Positions 15,633-23,013 of a stretch of DNA of 27,204 nucleotides are shown piece after piece; the first letter of the stretch is position 1, and the number at the start of each line of letters is the position of its first letter. Under the pieces are notes generated by a model, which had not been told where the DNA came from, searched no databases, and saw only the letters and a list, made by a program, of their open reading frames with translations. The stretch comes from a virus. The stretch lies in the IMG/VR virus record IMGVR_UViG_3300010885_031956, positions 1 through 27,204 of that record; one strand, 5' to 3'. A program made the translations under genes and the position numbers.

Positions 15633-17468
15633 ATTATCATCAGCTTGTGCTTCAGTTTCTTCTGAAACTTCAGGTGCTTTAACATTTCCAACACTTGATT
15701 TGCTTTCACCTGCTAGCCCAAAGACCAAAGCAGGTAGCATAATAATCACTTCACAATCCCACAAGTGATTAGCCCTTTTAGCAGGGGCTTTCCAAATTGG
15801 CATTCCTGCCGGAGTCTTAACCCTGCGTTCAGATGCCATTTGTTTAATGTATTCTTCCCCGGCATCAGTTGGGTATTGGTGGACAGCAGACCTGCGCAAC
15901 CGCCATAGCAAGTCTTTGAATGCTAAGTTTCCAAAGTAATAAACCCTAGTCACCAAACCCTTAAATGGTTCAACTTCCCTAGGCTTAGAATAAGGTTTGT
16001 TTTTAACTTTCATTGTTCCATCAGCCTGCTTAACAGGCCAAGGGAAATCATTTTTCTTTGTGCCTCTAGTGCAATTCCAACCTAGCCGGGCAGCTGTTCT
16101 GTGGATGAAATCTTGTTGGTCACCACAATCAACAAAGGTGAATGGTGCTAGCACACCACATCTTTTCCTAAAGGCTTCAACTTCATCAATGGTGTGATAA
16201 AATGCCCAATCAACTAGTCTGCTTTTGCCATCAGTTGCGTAAGCCCGGCAGAGACAATAGAAACCATCCCTTTGCACATCCACACCAATGAATCTTAGCC
16301 GGGCATGGCTTGTTTTTGTTTCATCCCTTTTGGCTATGACCTGCCGGGTGTCTAAGTCATAAGCACCTTCATCAGCCCAATCTTCCTTTAACTTGAATGC
16401 ACCGGGTGTGACTTCATCAGTTGAATCCATGATTTCTGACGAAAAGGGAAGGGCTAATTGCTTCTGCCTGAACAGCTGCATGGGCATTTCATCACCATTG
16501 CTTTGGGCTAGTTTAGCCTTTGCCCATTCAATTGCAGTCTCACCCCAATTTCTCGCAGGCAAAGCATTCCAATGGAAGCCACGGTTAGCATCCCGGGCGT
16601 TGAAGTTAACCCGGACATAGCACCCTGTTTTGTTCAAGGTATCCCTTACCCCATCATCATCATCATAAAGTTTTCCACATCCCTTGCAGGCCATCTTTGT
16701 TCCTTTGGCAATTAAATCTTCATTGATGCCATCTGCTGTCAGACTTCCTTCAGGAATCTTGATGGCTTCCCATTCCCACGGTTGAACCGTTGAACAAGCT
16801 TCACACTTCCAACTGTATTCTTCCTGTGTGCTACTCTGCCATTGTTTGTCATTGTCATCATCAATCAAACCCGCCTGCCCAACCATCACGGTCTTAGCTA
16901 GCCAACCATAAGAAAGGTTGCGGGCTTGCGCTTGTTTAAGGTGTCCGGGTTTCAAGCTCCATGTTTCATCAATGAACACCCACTTGACATGGTAGCGTTG
17001 CAAGTTGCTTTCTGCATCTGCACCCAATGTCCAAACGGTTGAACGGTCAAGGCGCAGGCAATCCCACCTAACCTGTTTGTCATTAGGCAACAAAGCTGCA
17101 ACAGGTGGGCAACCGTCCCAAACTTTTCTTAATGCGTTCCTATGAAAATCCCTAGCTGCATCATTCTTAGGCTGATAAATTAAAATGTCTGAAGGGGCTT
17201 TGGCTAAGATGTAAGCTGTGCAAACACAGATGTAGATAGATTTGCCAGAACCCACAGCTGCCATGTTAATAATGGTTCTAACTTCCGGGTCAAAGGTGGC
17301 TTCAATCGGTGTCTTTAACCAAGGGGTGTGTGTAGGGTCAAAGCTTCCAACAATACCCGGAAGAACCCTGCAATGTTGCGCCATCCAATCAAGTGGGGCT
17401 AAGTCATCTGTTGGCTTAAAGACTCCTAGCAAATCTGATTCAAACTGTTCCTGTGTGTCTGAAGCCAT
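15630..17468 (-). CDS. terL: Terminase large subunit (lambda gpA family)
   Basis: This 612-residue protein has an N-terminal ATPase with Walker A AAVGSGKS at 70-77 and Walker B WVFIDE at 163-168. A zinc-binding pair, CEAC (222-225) and CKGC (261-264), lies between ATPase and nuclease. The nuclease half has GVDVQ (395-399), FVDCGD near 447, and a late acidic HLWDCE motif. Length and motifs match the gpA family, which makes cohesive ends in lambda. It follows the small subunit with a TAATG overlap. It would cut and pump DNA into the prohead through the portal. The C-terminal ~30 residues are acidic. Confidence 0.95.
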   Translation of the reverse strand: MASDTQEQFESDLLGVFKPTDDLAPLDWMAQHCRVLPGIVGSFDPTHTPWLKTPIEATFDPEVRTIINMAAVGSGKSIYICVCTAYILAKAPSDILIYQPKNDAARDFHRNALRKVWDGCPPVAALLPNDKQVRWDCLRLDRSTVWTLGADAESNLQRYHVKWVFIDETWSLKPGHLKQAQARNLSYGWLAKTVMVGQAGLIDDDNDKQWQSSTQEEYSWKCEACSTVQPWEWEAIKIPEGSLTADGINEDLIAKGTKMACKGCGKLYDDDDGVRDTLNKTGCYVRVNFNARDANRGFHWNALPARNWGETAIEWAKAKLAQSNGDEMPMQLFRQKQLALPFSSEIMDSTDEVTPGAFKLKEDWADEGAYDLDTRQVIAKRDETKTSHARLRFIGVDVQRDGFYCLCRAYATDGKSRLVDWAFYHTIDEVEAFRKRCGVLAPFTFVDCGDQQDFIHRTAARLGWNCTRGTKKNDFPWPVKQADGTMKVKNKPYSKPREVEPFKGLVTRVYYFGNLAFKDLLWRLRRSAVHQYPTDAGEEYIKQMASERRVKTPAGMPIWKAPAKRANHLWDCEVIIMLPALVFGLAGESKSSVGNVKAPEVSEETEAQADDN

Positions 17469-18208
17469 TAGACAGGGTTTGATTCTTCAGGCGTATCAGG
17501 GCTAGCATCATCATCTTCAAAGGCTTCTAGAGGGTCAGCAGATGGGTTTAAGCCATCATCCAATGGCGGCAGGTCAATGGGCAGACCTGTTAAGGCATAA
17601 GCTGCACCTTCTGCTTTCTCATAAACTTCCCGCATAATCTTTAGCCGGGCTTCCCGGATAACCTTTAATGCCCTAGCCTTATCTGATGGGTTAGCATCTT
17701 TGGCGGTCTTGATTTCGTTAGCCTCCATGCGTTGCACCACAATAGCCAAAACCTTTCTAAAACTTTCCAACGCAGTAGGGGCTGAAATTAACTGCCGGGT
17801 GGCAAGCCTATGCGCTAACTGTTTGTCCCTAGTCTTAAATAATTGGTCTATGGCTTTGTTTAATGTGATGTAATGCTTGTTTGCATCTTTGCTACCTTCC
17901 TTCAGGGCTTTCAAATAATTACCCCTAGCCAACTTCACAATCTGTCGTTGTGTTTCTAACTCTGTGCTGAAGTCATCCATGTCATTTAGCGCATCACCTG
18001 TCTTTGTGACCAAGGGTGAAGATGAACCTGTGGAAGAAGTAGCATCTTCAACCAACTTGTTAGTTAGATGTTTCAACCCGCCCTTCTGTTGCATTCTCCA
18101 TGCTTCCGCAGCTGACCAATCACCCATGGGCATCCCGGCTTTTTCAAGCTGTTGAACCCGGACATTAGTAATGCCCCAACGGTCAGCAAATTCCTGATGG
18201 GTTGGCAT
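17468..18208 (-). CDS. terS: Terminase small subunit
   Basis: This 246-residue protein begins with a helix-turn-helix (EFADRWGITNVRVQQLEKAG), of the Nu1-type DNA-recognition fold, at residues 6-25. A long helical centre with heptad-like spacing (about residues 75-205) could mediate oligomer and large-subunit contacts. The C-terminal ~40 residues are acidic and Pro-rich. It directly precedes the large subunit with a TAATG overlap and follows the ParB-like gene with TGATG. It would recognise the packaging site. The assignment comes from the helix-turn-helix, position and length; it is longer than Nu1 (181 residues). Confidence 0.85.
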   Translation of the reverse strand: MPTHQEFADRWGITNVRVQQLEKAGMPMGDWSAAEAWRMQQKGGLKHLTNKLVEDATSSTGSSSPLVTKTGDALNDMDDFSTELETQRQIVKLARGNYLKALKEGSKDANKHYITLNKAIDQLFKTRDKQLAHRLATRQLISAPTALESFRKVLAIVVQRMEANEIKTAKDANPSDKARALKVIREARLKIMREVYEKAEGAAYALTGLPIDLPPLDDGLNPSADPLEAFEDDDASPDTPEESNPV

Positions 18209-18750
18209 CAGTCATTGTCCCCAATCGTTTTTCCACAATGGGGACAGGTGAATGGGGGACGCTCAGGTTCAAATTCTATTTCACCCGCATCAATAGCATC
18301 TGTGTTGGACTGAAGGAAGTCTGTCATTTCTTCCGCAGTAAATCCGGCATCAGCCAACATTTCAGGGTCAGTCTCTCCAAGGGCTAGCAACTCTGCTTCT
18401 AGCGCAGCTGCATCCCATGTGCCTAGGTCTGACATTCTGTTATCAGCTAAACAGTAAGCCTTTGCCTGTTCTTCATTCAGGTCATCAATCACAATGCAAG
18501 GCACAGACTCCAAGTTTAACTTGGTAGCTGCTAGCAACCGTCCATGCCCGGCTATCACCGTTCCATCTGTCTGCGCTAGAATAGGATTATTGAAACCAAA
18601 TCTAGAAATGGAATTAGCCAACCGATTTATTTGTTCAGGCGGGTGCAACTTTGCATTTCCTTCATAACTTTTAAGCCATGTCACCGGGACAAGGTTAACG
18701 GTTAGATTTCTGATGGGGTTGGTTGGTGGGGAATTGTCCGGGTTTTTCAT
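18208..18750 (-). CDS. ParB-like domain protein with C-terminal zinc ribbon
   Basis: This 180-residue protein has a ParB/sulfiredoxin-type domain: an N-terminal LKSYEGNAKLHP segment, the IAGHGRLLAA motif (about residues 66-75), and a LADNRMSDLGTWD stretch near residue 100. In phages this pattern is usually the front part of ParB-methyltransferase fusions; the methylase is absent here. The C-terminus has CPHCGK, half of a zinc ribbon, with no second Cys pair visible. It is the first gene of the late operon, after a 219-base gap, and overlaps the small terminase (TGATG). Its role may be DNA binding, nicking or help to packaging; none is proved. ParB-fold enzymes of this kind often act on nucleotides or DNA. 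Confidence 0.85.
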   Translation of the reverse strand: MKNPDNSPPTNPIRNLTVNLVPVTWLKSYEGNAKLHPPEQINRLANSISRFGFNNPILAQTDGTVIAGHGRLLAATKLNLESVPCIVIDDLNEEQAKAYCLADNRMSDLGTWDAAALEAELLALGETDPEMLADAGFTAEEMTDFLQSNTDAIDAGEIEFEPERPPFTCPHCGKTIGDND

Positions 18751-18969
18751 AAGTTTTTTTGCAAGTTGTGGTTTTCAAACCTTTTATCTTACAAATTCCA
18801 ACTAGGTCGCAAAAAGCGCCTCGCATGGGGATGGGGGGGTAAAAGATTCCTTATGCCCCCTTTTGGGCGTTTAATTGACCCTATGTGTGTTTCTATACAC
18901 AATAGATGCCAAAAACATGCTTCTAAATCTGCATAATGACTTTTCATCTTTATCAAGGGGTTGTGATAG
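18751..18969 (-). other. Longest intergenic gap, probable late control region
   Basis: This 219-base gap between the sigma-like early protein and the ParB-like gene holds no gene I can support. It contains a G7 run, a GCCC/GGGC hairpin at about 18855-18868 without a T-tract, the 16-base inverted repeat at 18886-18901, and T-rich stretches. Possible -35/-10 pairs on the minus strand (for example TTGATA at 18949 region, or TTGCGA and TAAGAT nearer the gene) have poor spacing or poor -10 boxes. A late promoter, operator or cos site could lie here, but the bases do not prove one. Confidence 0.45.
18886..18901. repeat. Inverted repeat TGTGT-N6-ACACA
   Basis: A perfect 5-bp dyad with a six-base AT-rich centre, on the plus strand TGTGTTTCTATACACA. 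It lies in the late control gap, and its size and symmetry suit a dimeric regulator. A match of this length also arises by chance, so the call is tentative. Confidence 0.4.
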
Positions 18970-19704
18970 TTAACTAAGCTTTGCTTTGCCTATGGAATAA
19001 ACAGGCTTTCTTTTGAATTTAGATTTCTTTTTAGATTTAATGGAGGGTGGGCCACGCTTGGTAGGCTTAGGGTAGCTGCACCCTGCCTTGCCCATGGTAG
19101 TCAGATGGGTGGGTTGGGTGGAGTGAACCACCATGCGATAAGTAGGGGGAAGGTCTAGTGCTGTGATTACTCGCCTAAGTCTTTTGCTTACTGCCTGCCG
19201 GGTGCATCCATAAGCCTTGGCTAGACTGCCTACGGTCATGCCGGGGAAGCCTAGCGCAACAGCTACCACTTCACCATGTAGGCGGGTTGATGGGTCTGAT
19301 GCTACTTCATAGACCTTTAGCACCTTCCTTAGCACTTCCATCAGGACTATCAGATGGATGTGGTTGGGCTTAGAATTATTTTGGGCATTAGGTTCAATGG
19401 GTTCAGGGTCATAATGGCAAAGGGCTTTACCAAACAGATTGGTCTGTGGCTGTCCGGCTGAACCATCTGTGAAATAATCCCAATCATCCGGGTTAGTTGC
19501 ATTCTTAGTCTGTGGCCTGATTTCATCTGTTAGGTTTCTAGGGTCAGGCTTACCACCCAACATCTTCAGCTGCTCAGGTGTCAGGCTGTTATAGAATCCC
19601 TTATAGGCTTTAGCTAATGGGGGTGGGGTAATAGGAATGTAGGAAGCAAATTTGCCATCCCCTATTTTTTGTCCACCCCTACGGTTCAAGTCTTGTTCAG
19701 CCAT
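18970..19704 (-). CDS. DNA-binding protein with sigma-like helix-turn-helix
   Basis: This 244-residue protein has a helix-turn-helix at about residues 154-178 (MTVGSLAKAYGCTRQAVSKR) close to region 4 of sigma factors and related regulators. The C-terminal ~35 residues are Lys-rich and could bind DNA or polymerase non-specifically. The N-terminal half is Pro-rich without a known fold. It is the last gene before the late control gap, so a late-gene regulator is a reasonable guess. It could instead be a phage replication or packaging accessory. Its start overlaps the preceding gene by 19 bases. Confidence 0.7.
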   Translation of the reverse strand: MAEQDLNRRGGQKIGDGKFASYIPITPPPLAKAYKGFYNSLTPEQLKMLGGKPDPRNLTDEIRPQTKNATNPDDWDYFTDGSAGQPQTNLFGKALCHYDPEPIEPNAQNNSKPNHIHLIVLMEVLRKVLKVYEVASDPSTRLHGEVVAVALGFPGMTVGSLAKAYGCTRQAVSKRLRRVITALDLPPTYRMVVHSTQPTHLTTMGKAGCSYPKPTKRGPPSIKSKKKSKFKRKPVYSIGKAKLS

Positions 19705-19910
19705 GTTGGTAAGGGGTTAGGTTTAGAACAGATAAGGGTGATGCTGTTGAAGTTAATGCTAATGGTTTGTTGGATAGAATCTGTTTCAGTCCATTCATTG
19801 CTTTCTTTGTCTGCTTTCATTTGGCGCATTATTGGTAGCACTAATGATAAATGGTCTATGTCTATTCCTAGTGAGTAAGCACAGGCTTTCAATGTGTCGC
19901 TGTGGGTCAT
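19686..19910 (-). CDS. Small early protein, unknown
   Basis: A 74-residue protein beginning MTHSDTLKACAYSLGIDIDH. The ATG at 19910 forms an ATGA overlap with the upstream stop and is preferred over a start eight codons earlier. The sequence is hydrophilic with no motif that I recognise. Its 3' end overlaps the next gene by 19 bases. The coding case rests on coupling and density rather than homology. Confidence 0.55.
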   Translation of the reverse strand: MTHSDTLKACAYSLGIDIDHLSLVLPIMRQMKADKESNEWTETDSIQQTISINFNSITLICSKPNPLPTWLNKT

Positions 19911-20125
19911 TGGCTGTTGCGGGCATCCCACCATGAAAGTGTTTGCGGTTGGTGTGACCGGGCAGCTGCTTCTGCTAACAAATCACCTGCTGTTCTTAGC
20001 CGGGTGACTTCAGCAGCTAAGGCATCAGCTGTGGCTAGGGCTTGCAGATAACCAATCTCATAATCCATCTGCGGTTCAAAGGGTAGTTTCTTAATCCGTT
20101 TAGCCCTGATAGGTTGTTTGCTCAT
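19907..20125 (-). CDS. Small coiled-coil early protein, unknown
   Basis: A 72-residue protein with a basic N-terminus (SKQPIRAKRIKK) and a central helix (YLQALATADALAAEVTRLRT) of coiled-coil type. The RLRTAGD stretch echoes RLTDAGD in the upstream 121-residue protein, suggesting a shared small-protein family. Its ATG overlaps one half-site of the TGCGTA repeat, so it may be controlled by a repressor at its own start. There is no Shine-Dalgarno sequence. Confidence 0.6.
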   Translation of the reverse strand: MSKQPIRAKRIKKLPFEPQMDYEIGYLQALATADALAAEVTRLRTAGDLLAEAAARSHQPQTLSWWDARNSQ

Positions 20126-20170
20126 TTGCGTAGATTAGAAAGGTTTAACATACGCAGATTTGCGTAGATT
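20124..20170. repeat. Operator-like TGCGTA repeats
   Basis: The plus strand has two identical 13-base copies of ATTTGCGTAGATT (20124-20136 and 20158-20170), 34 bases apart. Adjoining the second copy is the perfect dyad TACGCA-GATT-TGCGTA (20151-20166). The array fills the 58-base gap before the 72-residue early protein and covers its start codon. It looks like a repressor site or a small iteron set. Confidence 0.6.
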
Positions 20171-20183
20171 GTTTTGTGGTCGC

Positions 20184-20549
20184 TCACGACTGCACCCCCT
20201 TGGTTTCTTCCTCCCACTTCTTCATGTCCATGCAATGTGATTCATGTGGGCATTCCTCATAAACAAGTGAATAGAGCGCATCCCCGGCATCAGTTAACCT
20301 TTCAAGCTTTTGGGCATAGGCATTCAGCAACAGGGCATCAGCAGCTGATGAAACCACTACATCCCCATCACCAATCTTCACTTTGAATTGGCCTGACTCA
20401 AACCGTTGCAGCTTGATTGCTAGGTTCAATGCTAGGTCAAAGCTGTTTTGCCGGATGTTTTCTAAATACTTAATGCTTTGTTTAGCGTGGGCTAATTCAA
20501 CCGTCAGATAAGCAATTTGGTCAGCAGCTAATTGTTTTAAGTCATCCAT
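20184..20549 (-). CDS. Helical early protein, unknown
   Basis: This 121-residue protein starts at the ATG at 20549, just after the upstream stop; a start twelve codons earlier is less likely as it would lie in the preceding gene. The N-terminal ~55 residues are a helix with heptad-like spacing, followed by strands (FKVKIGDGDVVVSS) and another helix. The C-terminus has CPHESHCMD, a possible metal-binding cluster of two Cys and two His. The family is not recognised. Confidence 0.65.
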   Translation of the reverse strand: MDDLKQLAADQIAYLTVELAHAKQSIKYLENIRQNSFDLALNLAIKLQRFESGQFKVKIGDGDVVVSSAADALLLNAYAQKLERLTDAGDALYSLVYEECPHESHCMDMKKWEEETKGVQS

Positions 20550-20550
20550 G

Positions 20551-20868
20551 TTATTTGGATTTTGGCAGACCATAAGCTTTGGCAATCTTAGGATTAAGTT
20601 TGTAATGTGGAACAGGTCTAATGGTCATGCCTGCTTTGATTGTGAAAAAGGCAACATCACACATCCCCTTATCCTGCCATCCCCTAAAGATGTTTCGGGC
20701 ATTCCTAGCAGTCATGTTCATGTGCTTTCCCATCCATTCAGATGTTATCCAACCATCCGGGGCAGCTTCAATCAAGCCAAGGTCTGCTTTTAGTTTGTTC
20801 ACATTTTTCATGATTTGCCTGCGCTTATTGGCAAGGTGTTCATCTAGGTGGTTTGTTTTCATAATCAT
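20551..20868 (-). CDS. Small winged-helix-like DNA-binding protein
   Basis: This 105-residue basic protein has a segment (ITSEWMGKHMNMTARNARNI) followed by FRGWQDKGM, which reads like a helix-turn-helix and wing, with strands (MCDVAFFTIKAGMTIRPVPHY) after it. The start at 20868 has an ATGA overlap with the upstream metallophosphoesterase gene. It may be a small regulator of early genes. The DNA-binding call is by pattern only. Confidence 0.6.
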   Translation of the reverse strand: MIMKTNHLDEHLANKRRQIMKNVNKLKADLGLIEAAPDGWITSEWMGKHMNMTARNARNIFRGWQDKGMCDVAFFTIKAGMTIRPVPHYKLNPKIAKAYGLPKSK

Positions 20869-21626
20869 TTCAAAGGTTCATAATTAGTAACAGTGTTATA
20901 AACTCCATCTTCAGGGATTGCTTCAAAGACCCGCCATTGATTTATTTTCTTATTCCAATAGCCATAGACCCAACCGTTGCCCCATGTAAGAACAGCACTA
21001 TGGTTCTTTGCGTATTCCATCAAGTCAATGTCCCCAATGCACCCGGCTGAAATGCCAACACACCCATCTTCTTTGGTGACATTTTCCCGGTGATTCCTGT
21101 GAAGGTGTCCCATTATAAGGCATTCACAGTTGTATTCCTTTGCAGAATCCCGGACAGCAGCTTGACCTGACTTAGCACCATGAATGAATGTGATAGGGCC
21201 AAGCTTCCACTTCCCATGTTTCTTATTGTAAGGAAGCAAATGCTTGCACCCAACCTTCTTTAGCATGGCAACTAAGCTCTTTTTGAAGTCAGCTGCATAA
21301 TCACTTTCAGCCCCTAGGCGTTCTTCCTCTGTGATTAGGATTCTATCATCATGGTTGCCTAGCAAAAGGACTGTGGGCTTTGTGCGCCAAAGAAATTCTA
21401 AACCCGCAGCTTTATCCTGAGCTAGTGATGATTCCCGGTCACCTTTGCTAGCACCCTTGCGCCAATTCTTTGCATCAAAACAATCACCTAAGTGAATCCT
21501 GTGCTTGAATGGTCTGCCCATGAATCCTTTTTTGATGTGTTTAACTAAGGCATCTGCTGTGGGTTGGTGGACAATGTCCCCATGATTATCCCCAAAGGCT
21601 ATAAAGGTTTCTATGTGGTCTTTCAT
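20865..21626 (-). CDS. Metallophosphoesterase (calcineurin-like)
   Basis: This 253-residue protein has the motifs of the calcineurin-like phosphoesterase superfamily in order: FGDNHGD (11-17), HLGDCFDAKNW (about 45-55), LLGNHDDR (about 88-95), FIHGA (about 147) and MGHLHR (about 173-178). These bind two metal ions. The frame stays open 91 codons upstream, but that stretch overlaps the preceding gene in another frame; the ATG at 21626, one base after that stop, is chosen. It lies in a cluster with a 3'-5' exonuclease and a Rad52-like protein, so it may act on DNA ends, as Mre11/SbcD-type enzymes do. A nucleotide or peptide phosphatase is possible too. Confidence 0.88.
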   Translation of the reverse strand: MKDHIETFIAFGDNHGDIVHQPTADALVKHIKKGFMGRPFKHRIHLGDCFDAKNWRKGASKGDRESSLAQDKAAGLEFLWRTKPTVLLLGNHDDRILITEEERLGAESDYAADFKKSLVAMLKKVGCKHLLPYNKKHGKWKLGPITFIHGAKSGQAAVRDSAKEYNCECLIMGHLHRNHRENVTKEDGCVGISAGCIGDIDLMEYAKNHSAVLTWGNGWVYGYWNKKINQWRVFEAIPEDGVYNTVTNYEPLK

Positions 21627-21627
21627 G

Positions 21628-22020
21628 TTATAAAGACTTTTTAAGTGTAGCCTTAGCCTTTTGCCTGCTAGGACGGTTGGTGGCCTTGTGGGGCTTTGTA
21701 GGGGGTGGCATTGGCTTCCTGTTGGAAGGTTCTTTAACCTTATGTTTAGCCATCCATTCAGCCTGCATCTTTTCAATGGAGCTAATAAACATGGAATCAT
21801 TCTTACACAGGTTGCATTCTGAATAAGCCACCCACTTTTGATTGGTGGTAATCCATGCACCGGGTGGAGGTGCTTTATCAGGTGGGCATAGTTGAACACT
21901 TGGCTTTGTTTCTAGGCTGTAAGCCATAACCAAAAACTGCTTCCCATTGTGGTTAACAGTCTGCCGGATAAATGGCATCCCTGCCCTAAGCGCAGCTTCT
22001 CTAAGAATAGGATTAAGCAT
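21628..22020 (-). CDS. Basic early protein with Cys motif, unknown
   Basis: This 130-residue protein starts MLNPILREAALR at an ATG overlapping the upstream stop by eight bases; a GTG eight codons earlier is less likely. The middle has CPP and CNLCKN Cys pairs that may bind zinc, and the C-terminal 35 residues are Lys/Arg/Pro-rich, suggesting nucleic-acid contact. The family is not recognised. The genes on both sides belong to a recombination cluster. Confidence 0.65.
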   Translation of the reverse strand: MLNPILREAALRAGMPFIRQTVNHNGKQFLVMAYSLETKPSVQLCPPDKAPPPGAWITTNQKWVAYSECNLCKNDSMFISSIEKMQAEWMAKHKVKEPSNRKPMPPPTKPHKATNRPSRQKAKATLKKSL

Positions 22021-22225
22021 GGGGTTGGCGCTCAAAGGTAGCACCTAAGAAACTGTAAGCTTCAGCCCATTGGTCACCTAGCGATTGAACAGCCTTAGCA
22101 GGAACAGAACCATCAGTTGTCTTAATGCTCACTTCACCGGGTTTAATTGTCATAGACCATAGGTTGCTTCCATCTTCCCATTTAATGATTTGGGTGTGAA
22201 GGGGTTTAGGGTCAGGCTGATTCAT
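22013..22225 (-). CDS. Small early protein, unknown
   Basis: A 70-residue protein starting MNQPDPKPLHTQ, rich in short strands (NLWSMTIKPGEVSIKT). The ATG overlaps the exonuclease stop by one base (TAATG), implying coupled translation. No motif is recognised. It could be a partner of the upstream exonuclease, by position only. Confidence 0.6.
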   Translation of the reverse strand: MNQPDPKPLHTQIIKWEDGSNLWSMTIKPGEVSIKTTDGSVPAKAVQSLGDQWAEAYSFLGATFERQPHA

Positions 22226-22989
22226 TAGTTTAATTCCTCAATGATGCCTAGTTTTACAGCTATGCCTGCTGTCAGGTCTAAATCACATTTAAGGTAAGCA
22301 GCTGCCACTTCAGGCGTTTCCTTCAGCACATTGCCAAAGTCAGCACCATTGCCATTCTTACCGTTGAAGCCCAATGCCCGGCTTACATGGTCTAGGTTGC
22401 TAATCACATCAGTTGGCTTCCGTCCCAATAACCAAACTGTGCGGGTGTCAGCAAACTTTTCTGAGAAGAACACCCGGTTGCCTTTGTAGTTATAAACCGT
22501 GGCAGGAATTATGATGTTAAGAATGCGGGAACGGTTAACTAACCAAGGTAGGTCAAAGTCAAAGATGTTATGTCCAACCCAAATGGTTCTGTGTGCGCTG
22601 TAAGCCTTGCGCCAATGTGACCAAAACAATTCAAGGGCTACCACTTCCCATTCAGGCGTTCCATCATCCATGAATGACATTTCAACCGCCTTACCGTTTT
22701 GGATTACTAACAAACCAATAGCAGCTAACTTCCCGGTGACCGGGGACAGGGCAGCTTTGTTCAAATAGTCTGCTTCATGCTTTGCTTTGGCTTGGTCAAC
22801 CTTAGCTGCAATCAACGCAGGGTCTTTGATGTTTCCAACCTTAACATCAGTTGCATCAAAGGCAGGCATTGAAGATTTCAACAGCTCCACGGCTTGTGGT
22901 TGGGTTTCAATGTCAAAGACAACATAGCGGTCTTGGATTCCTTCAACCGTTAAGGCTTCATCAATGTCTAAGTGAAATGGCTTTTTCAT
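22225..22989 (-). CDS. DEDDy-type 3'-5' exonuclease
   Basis: This 254-residue protein has the three Exo motifs of DnaQ-like enzymes: VVFDIET (D26, E28), the mid VGHNIFDFDLPWL motif, and late YLKCD (Y-x3-D) typical of the DEDDy subgroup. The spacing, with a strand-rich insert between the first two, resembles the proofreading domain of family B DNA polymerases standing alone. It would degrade single-stranded DNA from the 3' end. It lies directly downstream of the Rad52-like annealing protein. The leader before the ATG is AC-rich (AACACACACATG) with no Shine-Dalgarno sequence. The call is confident; substrate strandedness is inferred. Confidence 0.88.
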   Translation of the reverse strand: MKKPFHLDIDEALTVEGIQDRYVVFDIETQPQAVELLKSSMPAFDATDVKVGNIKDPALIAAKVDQAKAKHEADYLNKAALSPVTGKLAAIGLLVIQNGKAVEMSFMDDGTPEWEVVALELFWSHWRKAYSAHRTIWVGHNIFDFDLPWLVNRSRILNIIIPATVYNYKGNRVFFSEKFADTRTVWLLGRKPTDVISNLDHVSRALGFNGKNGNGADFGNVLKETPEVAAAYLKCDLDLTAGIAVKLGIIEELN

Positions 22990-23013
22990 GTGTGTGTTAT
23001 GTTTTGGTGTGAA

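Noticed and set aside
21627-21899. 91-residue N-terminal extension of the metallophosphoesterase
   Set aside because: It lies in another frame over the preceding gene, and the phosphoesterase motifs begin right after the ATG at 21626.
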